Of a DNA stretch of 64,000 bases, positions 10,573-22,450 are shown in pieces; position 1 is the first letter of the stretch; every line of letters begins with the position of its first letter. Origin of the DNA: Mesostigma viride (taxonomy: Eukaryota; Streptophyta; Mesostigmatophyceae; Mesostigmatales; Mesostigmataceae); NCBI GenBank assembly GCA_009746045.1, contig RPFO01000310.1:3449600-3513599 (forward strand), read 5' to 3'. The notes beneath the pieces are model-generated. The model ran no database searches and had not been told where the DNA came from. It was given only the letters and a program-made list of their open reading frames with translations. Both the position numbers and the translations under genes were made by a program.

Positions 10573-11303
10573 CCCGTTGACGATCACGGAGCCAACAGAA
10601 GACGCGTAAGACGCCCCCAAGGGCGAGGCGGCATCGATCAGGACACGGTCACCGCCGTGCATGACGGCCACCTGGTCCATCCACGTGCGGGCATCTCCCT
10701 GGGCCGAGGACGAAAACGGAAGCTTCGCCGCAGACGCGCCCACAAAGCGCGCGTTGACCTGCAGCCGCTCATCCGTCACGATGCAATAGGTGCTGCCCGC
10801 GACGCCGTTGAAGTCAAACTTGTCGCCGGAAAGGGTCACGAAGTGCGGGTCAGACGTGGCGCCCGCTACGCGCTGCACCGAGGTCTGGACGTCGAGCACG
10901 CTGACCGCGGCCGCCACGTTCACCTTCAGTGTGTCCCTGATAAACGCCCCCAACGCATAGGAATTGAACACAGAGGATACCCTCTCCCCCTGTGCCGCGT
11001 CGTCAGCATACACACGGAACAAGATCACATAGGTCGCAGGTCCCGCCTGCAGCAGCTGGCGGCGGCGGGCCGTGCCGAGGAGGCTGATCTCCATCGCGCA
11101 GGCAGGGACAAACGGGAGGAACTCAATAAGAACGTCGGTGGCGAGCTCGCGCAGGTCGAGCATGGTTGTCGAGCAGGGGCCCTGCAAGGTCACGACGAAC
11201 GAGGCGTCCGTGACGAAATCCTTGGGGCATGTCGCGTTGTTGGCGGTGGGGTGAACAGAGGCCTGGTCGTCAAAGTCGCAGGTCGAGCTGGAGGCGGGGT
11301 CGT
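10573..11303 (-). CDS. penultimate exon: VWD/root-cap-like domain
   Basis: A 731-bp exon on the minus strand. The acceptor is a pyrimidine-rich tract ending CCCGCAG (11310-11304); the donor is GTAAGC after VIVNG. It opens with two bases completing a phase-1 codon, then 243 codons. Visible parts, numbered from the exon start: Cys pairs at 9/26 and 44/69, a basic RRRQLLQ at 80-86, a strand-rich region up to 144, then SDPHFVTLSGDKFDFNG at 151-167, TYCIVTDERLQVNARF at 172-187 and ARTWMDQV at 205-212. The x-DPHF...F-x-G...C-L/I-V-x-D...L-x-VNA-x-F pattern is that of VWD-type and plant Root_cap domains, which are secreted. The phase-1 opening fits the phase-1 mini-exons upstream. A longer open frame continues upstream to 11880, but it crosses this acceptor and loses the Cys-rich character, so I end the exon at 11303. 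Confidence 0.72.
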
Positions 11304-11689
11304 CTGCGGGAACAACAACCAACCCCAAGCCAACCAAAGCAATTGGAAGAAATCCGTCCCGGGATGCATTAAACGTTGCGTGCTCAATTGAAGTTGTGTG
11401 TACAATTGAATAATGCTTGCTCAGACTGGGTGTTACTAGGACGATGTGATGCATCACTGCGGCCCAAAGGCCCACCCATACCTTCATCTTCAGATCGGCA
11501 AACATTGGTGGTCGTGTTGCAGACCAATGATCCTTCACAGTCGCCGGTGTCCATGCACGCCACTGCATGTGGCGGGAGATCCCAGGGGAGGACCAGCCAG
11601 GGATGTTATCGACAAAATCAAAATGTTTGTTAATTGCATTGTAAGCATCAGACTGGCTACGTAAAAGACACTCGCCTCTTACATCAAAC

Positions 11690-11950
11690 GCACATGAGGG
11701 CAGGATGTGCCAGAAATGTGAATGGTATGGTAGGATGGGAAGGGCAGGTATGAGGCATATGATTGAATGGCAACCGGTCCAATAGGACAGCCTCTGTGGT
11801 AGTAGACAGCCAAGGAGTACCCCGGAAAGTACGGGATTGACATGGCAGCTTGGTAAGCAAGTCCTCCTCACTCTCAGCATCCAGCACAGAGCCCTGATTA
11901 TATTTTAGACATGATTTCAGGACCTGACCATCATATGTCGGAGGTGCAGT
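11690..11950 (-). other. intron segment paralogous to ~59.2-59.4 kb; possible exon
   Basis: The region containing gtacgggattgacatggcag and ctcactctcagcatccagc recurs, diverged, at about 59235-59400. In both copies one minus-strand frame reads LDAESE, then D, then LTKLPCQSR before a GTA(A/C)(C/T)T that could be a donor. A matching acceptor is visible only in the 11.9-kb copy (TAATCAG), and its phase does not fit the phase-1 series. It may be an exon lost or used differently; I treat it as paralogous intron with doubtful coding. Confidence 0.35.
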
Positions 11951-12082
11951 ACTAGGGAGAAGGTCATGCTACACAGGTGCGTGGCTGAGGCCATTATAAG
12001 ATACGATATGGTGCCGCACATCGGATGTTAGGGCAGCAGGAGAAACACGGTCATGGGACGTTGTTATGTCAACTCGACTCAT

Positions 12083-12151
12083 CACACACGTGCGTAGTGT
12101 TGCAGATCAGGGGGCCTGGTGAGGTGCAGGGGGAGTTATCCGAGCATCGCA
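12083..12151 (-). pseudogene. type I Cys-rich mini-exon with mutated donor
   Basis: On the minus strand an ATGCAG acceptor (at 12152) opens a 69-bp exon in phase 1. The peptide holds RCSDNSPCTSPGP, then two more cysteines ending HVC. Spacing is C-x5-C-x7-C-x5-C. It is the paralog of the 69-bp exon at 27588-27656, and the flanking intron sequence is alignable on both sides. At the position where the paralog has the donor GTGAGTCGAG, this copy reads ATGAGTCGAG, so the canonical GT is lost. Unless another donor is used, this exon is skipped. Skipping would keep the frame because the exon is symmetric. Confidence 0.5.
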
Positions 12152-13243
12152 CTGCATGTAGCAAAGATGCAGGACCGGATGTTGGCATGCAGTTGCACAA
12201 GTTTTTACTAATGCAGGGCAAGGATGGGGAAATTTTGACAGCAGAGCACTGAGGAGAGGTAAGCACTGGAAGATCATGGGCAAAAATCTAGAGGAGAACC
12301 GAGATCCAGACATATTGTTCTGTATGAAGCTGATCTGAGACCTGCAGGGAAAGCGACAGCAGGCCCTCGATCATTTTCCTTGGACAGCTTGAAATACGTA
12401 AGAAGAGGGTGCTACAGCCAGTCAGGGTGGTGCTCTGTAGTAGGTGTTACACATACCGCCATAGGACTCAGAAAGTGTGGTATCTCAAGGAGCGAGCATG
12501 CATGCTGGTTCTGACACCTATGATTAAACAAAAGGTGCAGCTGGCTAAAAGAACGGTGCGCAGCCGGGATGCAGCATGCCATGGGTAAATGACGATCAAG
12601 AAAGTCGTGCAAGTGTGGAACAGGAAGGGCAATCTCATCCAAACGGTTTCTTGTGTAGAAACCCAATGCCATCTGGAACGTGGTGATCGAGGCAGACAAG
12701 CTTTTCGATTCGAGAACAGGATATTCTATAGATCTATCTTGAGAGGATCCCATGATGTTGCCATAAAGTCCCTACATTAAGTCGTGGCTCTCTTATGTTT
12801 GCCTGATCAAGCTTTACTTTAAAAGATCCTTTTTGGCTTCGATTATATGCGCTCGGTTCGTGTCTGTTCTGGCGAGCTCATAATCTCGTCATGGCAAGTC
12901 GAAAACAAACAGCGAAATTGAGAGAGCCTCATTTACTTCTGATTCACGATCTGGTAACTTTTCAGCTTCATGGAGCTCACGCCTGTTGATCAATTAACTT
13001 ACTACGCGGTGCCAGCTAGTTGATGCATGGCTACTAGAATATGAATGGTGAATATTGTAAGAAACTACAACTGAGCCCACCTAACGATGCCACCCTGCGA
13101 AGAGAGAATTGAGGCCCACAGAGACCTGATGGATGCCATGTCACACTGGCAAAAAATCCAAGCCAGATGGCAGCCACCAGTGCACCGGCACGACCCCTGT
13201 TTCCTCAACCTCCGGAGAAAGCAGTCCGCCAGTGGCAACGTAC
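12152..13243 (-). other. intron between type I and type II exons
   Basis: Its parts are paralogous to 27660-27960 (downstream of the other type I exon), 37200-37860, and 36270-36580/43750-44040. Shared landmarks include cttgtgtagaaacccaa, tggctctcttatgttt and ctggtaactttt. No coding frame is conserved among copies. This parallel structure is the main evidence that exon units were duplicated with their introns. Confidence 0.5.
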
Positions 13244-13318
13244 CACAAATAGAACCAAGCGGTTTGCAGAAAGGACCCGCTGCATACTCGCCCAGGCAAT
13301 TGCCATCAGCAACACAAG
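13244..13318 (-). CDS. type II Cys-rich mini-exon
   Basis: A 75-bp exon read on the minus strand between the acceptor CTAACAG (at 13319-13320) and the donor GTACGTTGCC (13243 downward). The phase-1 frame encodes CVADGNCLGEYAAGPFC and ends SICG, with spacing C-x5-C-x9-C-x6-C. The exon can be added or skipped without changing frame. The paralogs at 36582-36665 and 44041-44115 share the donor GTACGT, the intron landmark gagaaagcagtccgc just downstream, and the GP(F/V)C core. The module resembles small knottin-like repeats of the EB/WAP/Dickkopf kind in general style only; no family is assigned. Secretion is inferred from the cysteines and the VWD-like C-terminus. Confidence 0.55.
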
Positions 13319-15600
13319 CTGTTAGAGATTACATACAGATAGGCCAGAGTCAGACAGACCACCACGACAGCACACGTGTTAGTTTCTCTGCTTGAAAAGG
13401 AGAGTACCTAGAAGAGCAAATGTTACAGGACGCTGGGCAAGCAATTAACCCATACTCCGTCAAGTGTATCCATTTGGATACACTTGCACCCCCCGCCACG
13501 TGGCAAAATATTGCGCGAGCGCCGCGCCATCGGGTACGGATGTAAGTGGTCAGGCAACTCGGGACAGACCCCATGTGAACGTAAATGCATAGGTTGGTTG
13601 CGCCATAGCCACCTGAATACCACGTTGCCAGGCTGTGCATCACGTGACTTTTGCTAACATTTTTGACCGTTGCGCGCGCGGATAGCGAGATATGGCTGTC
13701 AACGTGTACGGCAGATCTCCGGCCAGGCTTGGGTGATGGAGCCCAGGATAGCCGCCGTCGGTGGTTTGCACGGGTGAGCCCACACCTCATGCGACCCGGG
13801 AGAGTGGCCAACCGCATGGCATGGTCGGGGCGATCAGGACCTGGGGTAAGCAGCTGAAGGGGAGCTTGGATGCGTTCCTTATGGCCCTCCACGGCCGCAC
13901 ACACCAGGTTGGGGAGGGCACCACAGAGCCAGTGGACCACGCGAGCATGGGCGCAGAACCACAAGAGAAGGCCTTTCGTCTGGGGGTTTAATGTAGGCGG
14001 GCCCAGTTTTCGGGCCCAGGTAGACTGTATGTGGGTGTCACATATATACCACGTCCGGGCCATTACCATATCGTCGAAAATGGGCCATTAACATATCTAC
14101 ATATTGGACAAATTACATGAGGCACTGCCACGGAAATGTAGATGGGGATCTTTAAAGCCCCTTCATGGCATCATACCTAGAGGTGGGTAGCAAAGACCTG
14201 TGGAAAGGACGCAGAAATTACAGGCACCACAAAAAGACAACTAGGGAGGTCACCTGGCCCTTTTTGCCATACATACTTGGCCGTGCTAAATTTGTGCAAA
14301 TGAAAAATAGGGACCACGTGTGGGATTTGACATCACATCCATGCTGGTGGCATGCTTGGGTATAAGCCCACCGATTTGGGGGACGATCGCAAAGCGTTTG
14401 GGCACATGAAACTGCCCTGGTACTGGGTACAGTTGAGTATTTTTCAGGGACAGTTTTTCACTCTGCTTTACTCGCACTCCAAAAACTTAGATGGAGACTT
14501 CCACTTAAATGAACACGTCTTTAAGAGCCCTCTTGCAACATTGCCAGACTTGTACATATACAAGCGACTGGCACCAATGAAGCCACAGTTAGGGACCATT
14601 AAGCCATGACTGGCATAAACAATGCCTACTACAAAATAGACACAAAGAATAGAGCTCCCCATGCTCTATGAACTTAAAACTGGACATCGAGTCCTCTAAA
14701 TGACAGTGGGAGCGGCAGCAGCACCTCAAAACTGGTGCAATACAATCTCGAGAGTCTAAATCCCAGCACCCAGCATGTGGGCCTGCAGGTTACTAGGAGA
14801 AAGGATGCAGGCATGAGCATGCCCATCTCATGCCACCAAACATCAATACTACCAGTCACATAAAAAAATAATTAATTTACACGTAGACTGCGTCACGTGA
14901 GCGCCAAGTCCTTAGTGGGATGGATATGGGTGGGGTGGATGGATCTATATACCCGCCTTCTAGTTACAGGGGGGCGGGCACCACGGCCCGAATCGATCAC
15001 GGCACCAAGGCCCCAAATTGGGTCACACGCGGAGCCCCCACCAACTTGGGGGCGGTCTCCTTCACGGCCATCTATGTACCACCTATCTTTACAAGCCATC
15101 TGCCTCCATATTTCAGACAAACCACAAGGTTGCCCGGGCGTGAGCCCATCCCGTCAGGGTAACACATGTCCCTGCCGAGCCTATCACGGAAAGTCCCTGA
15201 TGGCGGCCCGGCAGCCTTCCACATGCAGGCCAAGGCATAGCGGCCCTATCTTTCCCGCATGCGTTAATTAAACTATATTCAGAGAAAACCGATTGCGTCT
15301 ATTTGTTTGAGAATCCACCTCGCAAGCTGCTAGTAATGGGCTTCATTTTGGGCCGCACAGTTCAAATGTAACTACTGCGCCGCGCCACACAGCCCCATGC
15401 CTAGCCAGCGAACGGGTCGCGCCACAATTTCCGCGCCTTACGCCACTGTCATGCGAAAGCCAAAGGCTTGTGCAGTATGCACGGTGTCTTGGCATGATGA
15501 CAGAAGAGCGGGGAGGGCCAGCAGGCGGTCAAGCCTGCTGGCGTACAAATTTACAACTTCGAAGGCAGCAGGTCCCAATGCACCTCTGGGACCTATTCAT
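13319..15600. other. intron-like stretch, no feature recognised
   Basis: No exon with both splice signals and the Cys pattern was found, and no transposon termini were recognised. Open frames here are short and mutually overlapping. The stretch is presumably intron between the type II exon at 13.2 kb and the type III exon at 16.7 kb. Confidence 0.3.
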
Positions 15601-15639
15601 TACACTGCAGCGGTGCAGGAAGCGATAGATAAGCGGCAA

Positions 15640-16300
15640 GCACATGTCCAGGCTTCGGGCAAGTGCTGTCGATTGCCGGGCGCGGGTCCGCATCCCCGGC
15701 CCATCGTCACCGCAATGGACGATGCCGGGCGGGCTTCCTTGGAATTGCGACACCAGGCAGCGGTCAATGACAGCCTTGTTAATGATGTCGGGGCTCACCA
15801 CCACTCAGGCGGACACAAAGCGGCCATACCCCAAGGATTCCACAGAGGACAGGCAGATCGTTCTCAGAGCCCAGACAAGCACGGCGTTTGCAAATGCTGG
15901 AAGGCTGGCTCCGGTCAATCACCTCAGGATGACGCAGCCTGAGAGGTTTGCGAAGTTGGATTAGAACGTGGTCAGGTACTGGGAGAAACAGCAGCAGAAG
16001 GAGGCAGCTGAGCAAGATTTCTGGGTGAATATGCCGGACACTTTGGATGATGATCCGCTGCCTGGCCAGCAGGCTGGACCTGGCTCGGCCTCGGCTCTAC
16101 CTTCCGAGGTGTTAGCAGAGATGGACGAGTTTCTGGTCGCCCACTCCGAGCCTGGTGCCAGGATGATACCCCGAGTCGTTCGCCCATTTCTCATGGCGAT
16201 CATTCTCAAGAATGGATGCGGCGACCTCCTGGTCGAGCAAGGTGGCTCCTTCCTCCTCAGTCACGGATGGACGGACGGACGGACGGACGGGCAGTCGGGT
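15640..16300 (+). pseudogene. unrecognised protein-coding fragment with internal stop
   Basis: One plus-strand frame reads with normal protein composition from about 15770: LRMTQPERFAKLD, a TAG at 15962-15964, then YWEKQQQKEAAEQDFWVNMP, DTLDDDPLPG, and SEVLAEMDEFLVAHSEPGA. It then dissolves into a GGAC tandem run at 16267-16290. The frame is the same on both sides of the stop, so a single nonsense change (or readthrough) separates the halves. I do not recognise the family; a decayed gag-like or host gene piece are both possible. It lies antisense inside the host intron. Confidence 0.35.
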
Positions 16301-16672
16301 TGCAGTTTGATGCCCGTTTGCCATGAAATCCTTCATCCCCTTTTTGACGTACCATCATAGCCCCAGATTCATTAGTTTTGCGCCCACCTCCACCCTCCAA
16401 GTAGTAGATTCCCACGGAATCTCTGGAATTACCTCCCCTCTTCATGCAAGCCTCTCCAAACAAATTGGCTTCGCAAATTCTTCGAAATGTGATCCTCCAC
16501 ATAAATATATACTACTGGTATTCAGGTCGTCCACCTGTATGATGTGTCACACATATTCAGTCTACTAAGCATACTACAACTATAAGTACATATACTTTTG
16601 GCATCATCCACCCATATGATGAGTCCTTTTTTCAGGGGCGCACACACCAACACCAGGCAGGGGCGCACTTAC

Positions 16673-16762
16673 CGCAAGTGAAGGCAGAGGTGCAGTATGA
16701 CCCCTTGCTGCCGTACCCGTAGACGTTATTCAAGCAGTCGTCATGACTGAGGCATTCAAACG
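16673..16762 (-). CDS. type III Cys-rich mini-exon
   Basis: A 90-bp exon on the minus strand, acceptor GTTGCAG (at 16763-16764), donor GTAAGTGCGC (16672 downward). In phase 1 it encodes AFECLSHDDCLNNVYGYG, then GSYC and SAFTCG, spacing C-x5-C-x13-C-x5-C. Its partner at 56205-56291 has the same acceptor phase (AG followed by CG) and the identical donor context TGCG/GTAAGTGCGC. The downstream introns of both copies carry the same minisatellite. The length is divisible by three, so the exon is a symmetric cassette. Splice signals here are the cleanest of the series. Confidence 0.58.
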
Positions 16763-17330
16763 CTGCAACAGGAAGAGGTTACCACAACAAATATCATGTC
16801 ATTACATTTAACAAGTTAGAATGGGGGAAGTGCTTCGCCCTCAGGGCCCAATACAACATGCCAAGACCCCCCATGCAGCCTGCCCCCCACTTGGAGCAGC
16901 CTGGGCTGCCTTCAGGCCCCACCCCCCAAAAACTAAGAAAGCACACCTAGAGGGCGCGGCAAATCAACAACGATGCCTAAAAGAAAGGACTGACCCCCAC
17001 CTTGCCCCCCTGCCTGAAGCAGGATCGCACTTCCCTCCTGGCGCTGCCCTGCCCAGAGAAGTGCCCCCTTCAAACCCCACCCCAAATCCACGAAATCCAC
17101 GCCAAGAAAGGCCGCGTGTAGGGTTCCCCACCCCGCCCCCTGGCCTGAGCAGCGTCACCTTCCGCCCCCGCACCATAATCTAAGAAAGAGCGACACAGAG
17201 AAGCTGAGCAGAGCCCACCAGGTAGACCTAATGAAAGAGCTGGACGTTGAGACACAATGCAAGGGAAACGTAGCTGAAGCCCCGGGCGTTCACATCAAGT
17301 CACGGCCCAAGAAAAAGGGAAAAACGCATT

Positions 17331-17640
17331 ACAATTGATGAACCCAAGGAACGGGTCAGCAACTACGTCCTTTGAATCCCAAGACGTTCAAGAGGGAAAG
17401 AGGGTTTACACCTTCTTTGTAAACCCGAGGGACAGGTCGGCGACTACTACACCCCTGTACTTCCTTTGAATCCCAAGGCGTCCAAGACAAAACCATGGTT
17501 TACGCCTTGTAAACATGAGGGCAAGGTTGGGAACTACTTCCTTTGAATCCCAAGTCTGACATCCAAGAGGAAAAGATAGTTTACGCCTTGTAAATCTGAG
17601 GGACTGAGGTCGGCCGCTACTTTTGAGACCAGGTCAGCAC
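17331..17640. repeat. intronic minisatellite, ~75-95 bp units
   Basis: Three to four imperfect units, each with a GAGGGA-CAGGTCGGCGACTAC-like part, cttcctttgaatcccaag, and (g)gtttacgccttgtaaac. The same unit forms a longer array at about 56945-57500 in the paralogous intron upstream of the other type III exon. The array therefore predates the duplication or was homogenised after it. Confidence 0.6.
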
Positions 17641-17739
17641 TGAGGATAAGCCACAAAGCGACACCAGCAGATAGCGAGTCTACAGGGAACCTAGAAAAAG
17701 GACAAGAAACTTGATTGCCCTATCGACTACGCTCAAGGG

Positions 17740-18354
17740 ACAAGTCTGCACAGTCCTTTAGATTGCTGCGCATGTTTGATTAATTTCTGAACCCGAGAGC
17801 CTGGACTTTCAACCTCAAAAAGCGCAGCCATGCACGCTGCTGAGCCTGACCGGAAGATGAATACGATGCGATCACATTCTCTGACTGGAAAGCCCCAAAG
17901 AGAGAAAAAGAGGCGAAGTGTGACCCCGGCAACCGGCGAGGCGGCGACTGTAGGGAGCTCGCAGATTACTGGACTTCTATGGAAGAGGTACGGTCGAGAT
18001 CGGATGGAGGAACCCCGCAGCAAACTGTACCAGCCACTATTGATAAGGATATCGGTTGCCATGCACCGTGTTGTTAAGTACGCCGTACGGTTCAAATAAA
18101 GTACGTATGTACGCGTACTTTACGGCGCGAATAACATACATATGTACGCGTATTTTATGAAATATGCGCGACTTGGACTTACATAGAATTTTTCGGGGGT
18201 ACCAGGCTACCAGCGGGCAGCGCGGCGCCGAGGTTATCTGGCGCGGCGTTTACTAATTCCCCGTCCGCGGGAAAAATGTTTGCCTTGTGCCTAGGGCGAG
18301 GAAATAAAGGTTGGCTATAAGTTAGGTTAGGTGCAAGGTGCGCGGGCCACTGTA
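17740..18354. other. host intron, paralogous pieces elsewhere
   Basis: 17740-18060 is related to about 58500-58870 (gggagctcgcag/aaatgat, gaaagccccaaagagagaaa). 18090-18250 is related to about 36840-37030 and 44290-44500 (tagaatttttcgggggtacc, accagcgggcagcg). Frames over these blocks are not conserved between copies, so I see intron rather than exon. Confidence 0.4.
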
Positions 18355-18369
18355 CACTAGTAACCCCAT

Positions 18370-18790
18370 TCTGATAAAAACCCTGAAAAAACTGATAAAC
18401 GCCTGATAAAAATATCCTGACGACTGATAAACCCTGATAAACGCTGATAAATGCCTGATAAAACTGATAAAACCTTATATTATCAGGACCTCATGCCTCA
18501 TAAATCCTGATAAATCCTGATATGTGCCTGATACTGACTTTTTCACTAGTTTGTATCAGGATTTTATCAGGAGCATGAAGCAAACCTGATAAAACTGATA
18601 AAAGGCCTGCACTGATAAACAGCACGGCACTGATAAAACTGATAAAGGCAACTCACGGCACAGAAAAAACTGATAAAGGCAACGCACGGCACTGATGAAG
18701 GCATGATATTCACACCATGAGACAAGGCACTGATAAAACTGATAAAAGGCATGGCCTTGAATCTGAGACAAGGAACGGCATATGCAAAAG
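18370..18790. repeat. TGATAAA array, left subterminal
   Basis: Irregular tandem units of (CC)TGATAAAACTGATAAA(GGC), spaced 9-25 bp, sit just inside the left end of the composite element. Matching arrays are at about 22690-22830, 25206-25395 (inverted) and 35805-36250 (inverted). Unit spacing is variable and there are no unique spacers, so this is not a CRISPR-type array. Confidence 0.65.
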
Positions 18791-18877
18791 TGATATGTGC
18801 TGAAACAATGATGCTGCATACATACATACACACGCAAAAATGACAACCACAGAAGATGACAAAGAAATTGAGGCCTT

Positions 18878-20616
18878 TTAACCCCTAAATATTCTTGCGG
18901 CAAATTTTCAGCCAAAAATCGACTTAGAGCCAATGCATCGGCCTCTTCTCGGGGGACCAAATGCTGCGAAAACTATTGAGAACTAGGAAAAGATCGAATA
19001 GCTGAGATCGAATAGATTAGCTGAGAAGATCGAAAGTTTATAATTTTCTTCACAGCATGGTACTAGGGTTCGCATACTTCTGACAAAGTTATATAGAAGT
19101 GTTCTGGCCGGTCAAAGTACAAGGGGTCAGGGTACTTTTTCACGTACAACGTGCATTCCCGAAAATGACGACCTGGCCATGGCGGCTTGCGCCCACGCAT
19201 GGCATTACGGTGCGTTCGAATTTTCTGACCAAACTTAGGAAATTGATTTTATACGTCCTAAAGATCATACATGCCAATTTTTGGTTCGCGGGAATGCCAT
19301 TTGATAGGTGTCGGCAGCGTTCTTGCTGGAAAAAACTGCGATCAGGCCGGATGATAGAAACGTTGACAGCAATACCTTTACGGCGTATTTTAAAGGATAT
19401 ATTGGTTTCTTTGTACTTTTTATGATACATTGTACTGTAGTCGTAAACGTGCAAGGGTGGCCAGAAATCGCCGAATCTAGCGACCATGCTGCACAACTTT
19501 GGTGTGCCGAAATGCACCATTCCATTTTGCGGCCACCGCCTGGGCCAAGGTAACGCCATCCATGCCTGGTAAAGCTTAATCATCGTTTCCCTATCGATGT
19601 TTGACGTCTATATATATGTTCTAGCTTGTGTAGCACATTCTTTTTGCATTATTCATGCTCTTCATTGACCCTGGCCTGGCCCCTTTCTAAAACACCCTTC
19701 TTAGATGCTTCCCTCAGTCAGTTGACCTGCCACAGGGTGATGGTGATTAGTTTTAGAGGCTGTATGGGTTTGAATACCTCCATATATGTTTGTTATACAT
19801 TTCCCATACACATATTGCATGAGTGTGAGCCAGTTGGCTGGTCTCTGTGGCATCATCAAGCATGTAACTGCATGGTGAGTAAAAGCTTCCCATTGACAGC
19901 ATGTGCCACCAGGTGTGCTGGCCATCACCTGGCAAGCTATAGCAGCTTACATAGGCATAGTTTATCCTTGCTAGAGCAGGCTGAAATAGGCTCAACATCA
20001 CTAGTTTGTTGGTGGCTGCCTCCTATAATGAATGCCTTGTGTAGGGTATCCGTACCACGTTACCTACGTGCATGGACAAGGTGGCACCTACACATAGGTG
20101 CCATGTAAGGGCAGTGTGATGATGCAGTTATGTTTCCCCATCATTGTGTGAGGGAAATGTATTGTATGGCATGGTTGGTGGCCATATTAGTAGGTAGTAT
20201 GCCCAGCCCTACCCCCTTGGTTGCTTTTTACCAACGGTACCCCTATGGGCTGTACTGGGTGTAACTGCTGGTATACCCACCCAAATGACCCCAATGGCTC
20301 AAACTTTACAGCAACTAATTGTTTATCATCCCTGAAGTGGTAGGTGCCTAGGTCTTATAACATAATTCAAACTGCACATTCTACCAAGAATGAAAATGCG
20401 CGTCTCGACCCCCCTAACTTCAAATGGCGGTAGTTTTCTATGGCCTACCCTGCATAAATGTGAGGTTGTGATATACCAACCCGAAGGGCAACTCATGGAC
20501 ATGCTTGACCCCCAAGGACAGCCCTTGGATGTTGGTAGGTTGGCTGTGGGGTGGTTTGCAAATTTAGCATTTTGCAGCCGATTTATCGGCTTGAAATGGG
20601 ACCAATGTGGGGTTAA
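18878..20616 (+). mobile_element. TTAA-flanked repeat, copy A
   Basis: The element starts TTAA (18878-18881) followed by CCCCTAAAT and ends ...ATGTGGGG plus TTAA (20613-20616). The family consensus end is CCCCTAAATGG with a short palindrome CCGATGCATCGG near each end, degenerate here. TTAA duplication and C-rich inverted ends are typical of piggyBac-type elements. No transposase is encoded; frames are short and interrupted. It belongs to a six-copy family in this window (A-F), all in the same orientation. Confidence 0.6.
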
Positions 20617-20849
20617 CCATCCCCTCATTCCTGAATGCGTTGCCTTTTTCGTTTTCTTTGTTTACTTCCATACAAAGTAACAATATGTGTAATGGGGTTA
20701 TTGCTGTTCTAGATAGATGCTTGCTTTCTTGTTCCATGCTGTTCATGGATGCCTGGTCCGTGTCATGCAAGAAGATAGGGATGCCATCCGACATTGTGTG
20801 TGATGTCTTCGTAATCTTTGCAGGAGCCCGGATGCGTCTCTTTACATAC

Positions 20850-21280
<431 letters not shown>

Positions 21281-21859
21281 CCACCCACCCACCCACCCCC
21301 TCAACCCCGTTCCCCCTCCTCCCAGTTAACAAGCCATGATGCTAGTATCTTCATGCCGTGGTCTGACTGATGGCCAATACATGTAATTGCTTTGTTAACC
21401 CCTTCTTTCATTGCAGGAAGAAGGCTGAAGATAAGCAAAAAAGGAGTGGAAAAGCAAGAAAGGAGTGGCCGCTAGATGCTTGAGAAGATGATGTTGACCC
21501 GATCAAATAGAGCAGCAAGCGATGCGTTGTATAGTATTGAACGGCAGTATTTGAATCAGAATATAGTGTCCTGGTTTTGCTGTGTTTTGTTATTGAGAAC
21601 CATGGCCTAGCTCATTTGATCATGTTGCTCGTGAGAAATCTGGGATATGCTCATGACGGATCATGTTCTGATCTTTTGCTCGTGACATACACTATGTAAC
21701 TGATGCTACTATACAGTATATAGTTGTGTCACTTAATATTGCATGGTAATGACTCTCGACCATATATATTGCATGCTAATTATGATGAAACTGATGTTTC
21801 TCAACGGCTGTTTCTCTGTGTGATCCTGATAAAACTGATATATATGGTATATTTTCGGT

Positions 21860-22347
21860 CGGTTTTCCCCCATGCGAACATCCGGTCCGAGGATGCGGAT
21901 GGCGCTGCCTTCTATTCCCCCAACCACCGGCCTGACATCGTGGTGCTGAACTTTGAGGGGGGTGGCCGGCATCTGCTTATTGACGTTTCGGTGACGCGGC
22001 CCTTGGCTCTTAGCCACGTGGCTGGGGCCTCCCTCACGGCAGGTTACACGGCGGACCGGGCGGAGCCAAGCTCCTGGCCTACATACGGCGACGTCGGGCA
22101 CCATAGTGTGGTGCCCTTTGTCCTGGAGGAGTTTGGGGCCATGGGGCCCCTGACCTCCGCCTTCTTCAAGGAGTGTTGCCGGCTCCGGGAGGACCGGCTG
22201 GACCTGGAGGGCCAGCAGGCCCCATGGTCGGCGCAGACCTGGACGTCATATTGGCGTCAGCGCTTGTCGGTGGCGCTGACTCGGGCCATGGCTGACATCA
22301 TGCTCCGCCGTACGCGGGCTGATTTTGCGGTGCATCAGGGCTATTAG
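21860..22347 (+). pseudogene. LINE C-terminal domain with PD-(D/E)xK-like nuclease motif
   Basis: The frame reads FPHANIRSEDADGAAFYSP, RPDIVVLNFEGGGRHLLIDV, FVLEEFGAMGPLTSAFFKEC, WSAQTWTSYWRQRLSVALTR and stops after VHQGY. RPD followed at about 13 residues by IDV is the pattern of restriction-like endonuclease domains at the C-terminus of some non-LTR retrotransposons. The W-S-A-x-x-W...W-x-x-R-L-S-x-AL end is common in such proteins. A nearly identical copy is on the minus strand at 35186-35695, a C-terminal scrap at 27158-27232 and a diverged one at about 47040-47265. The reverse transcriptase is absent, so the copy is 5'-truncated. Confidence 0.6.
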
Positions 22348-22450
22348 GTTCCTCCCGCTAGGAGTTTCCATTGGTCTTATCGTAGTATAGAGCTTTGACA
22401 TGGCTCTGTATATATGTTTATAGCTGGGCGTTTGCTTTGGTTTGAGCACT

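Noticed and set aside
10519-11880. A single 453-codon frame covering the VWD-like region
   Set aside because: Its upstream third crosses a good CCCGCAG acceptor and its end runs past a GTAAGC donor; I use the exon limits 11303 and 10573 instead.
15397-15942. 181-codon plus-strand frame
   Set aside because: It overlaps better protein-like sequence in another frame after 15.77 kb and lacks recognisable motifs.
17733-18099. 120-codon minus and 89-codon plus frames, with a similar pair at 58.5-58.9 kb
   Set aside because: The two genomic copies are related as DNA but the frames are shifted relative to each other, so coding is not conserved.
18370-18790. Possible CRISPR array from short regular repeats
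   Set aside because: Units are 9-18 bp, overlap, vary in spacing and have no unique spacers; the window is eukaryotic.
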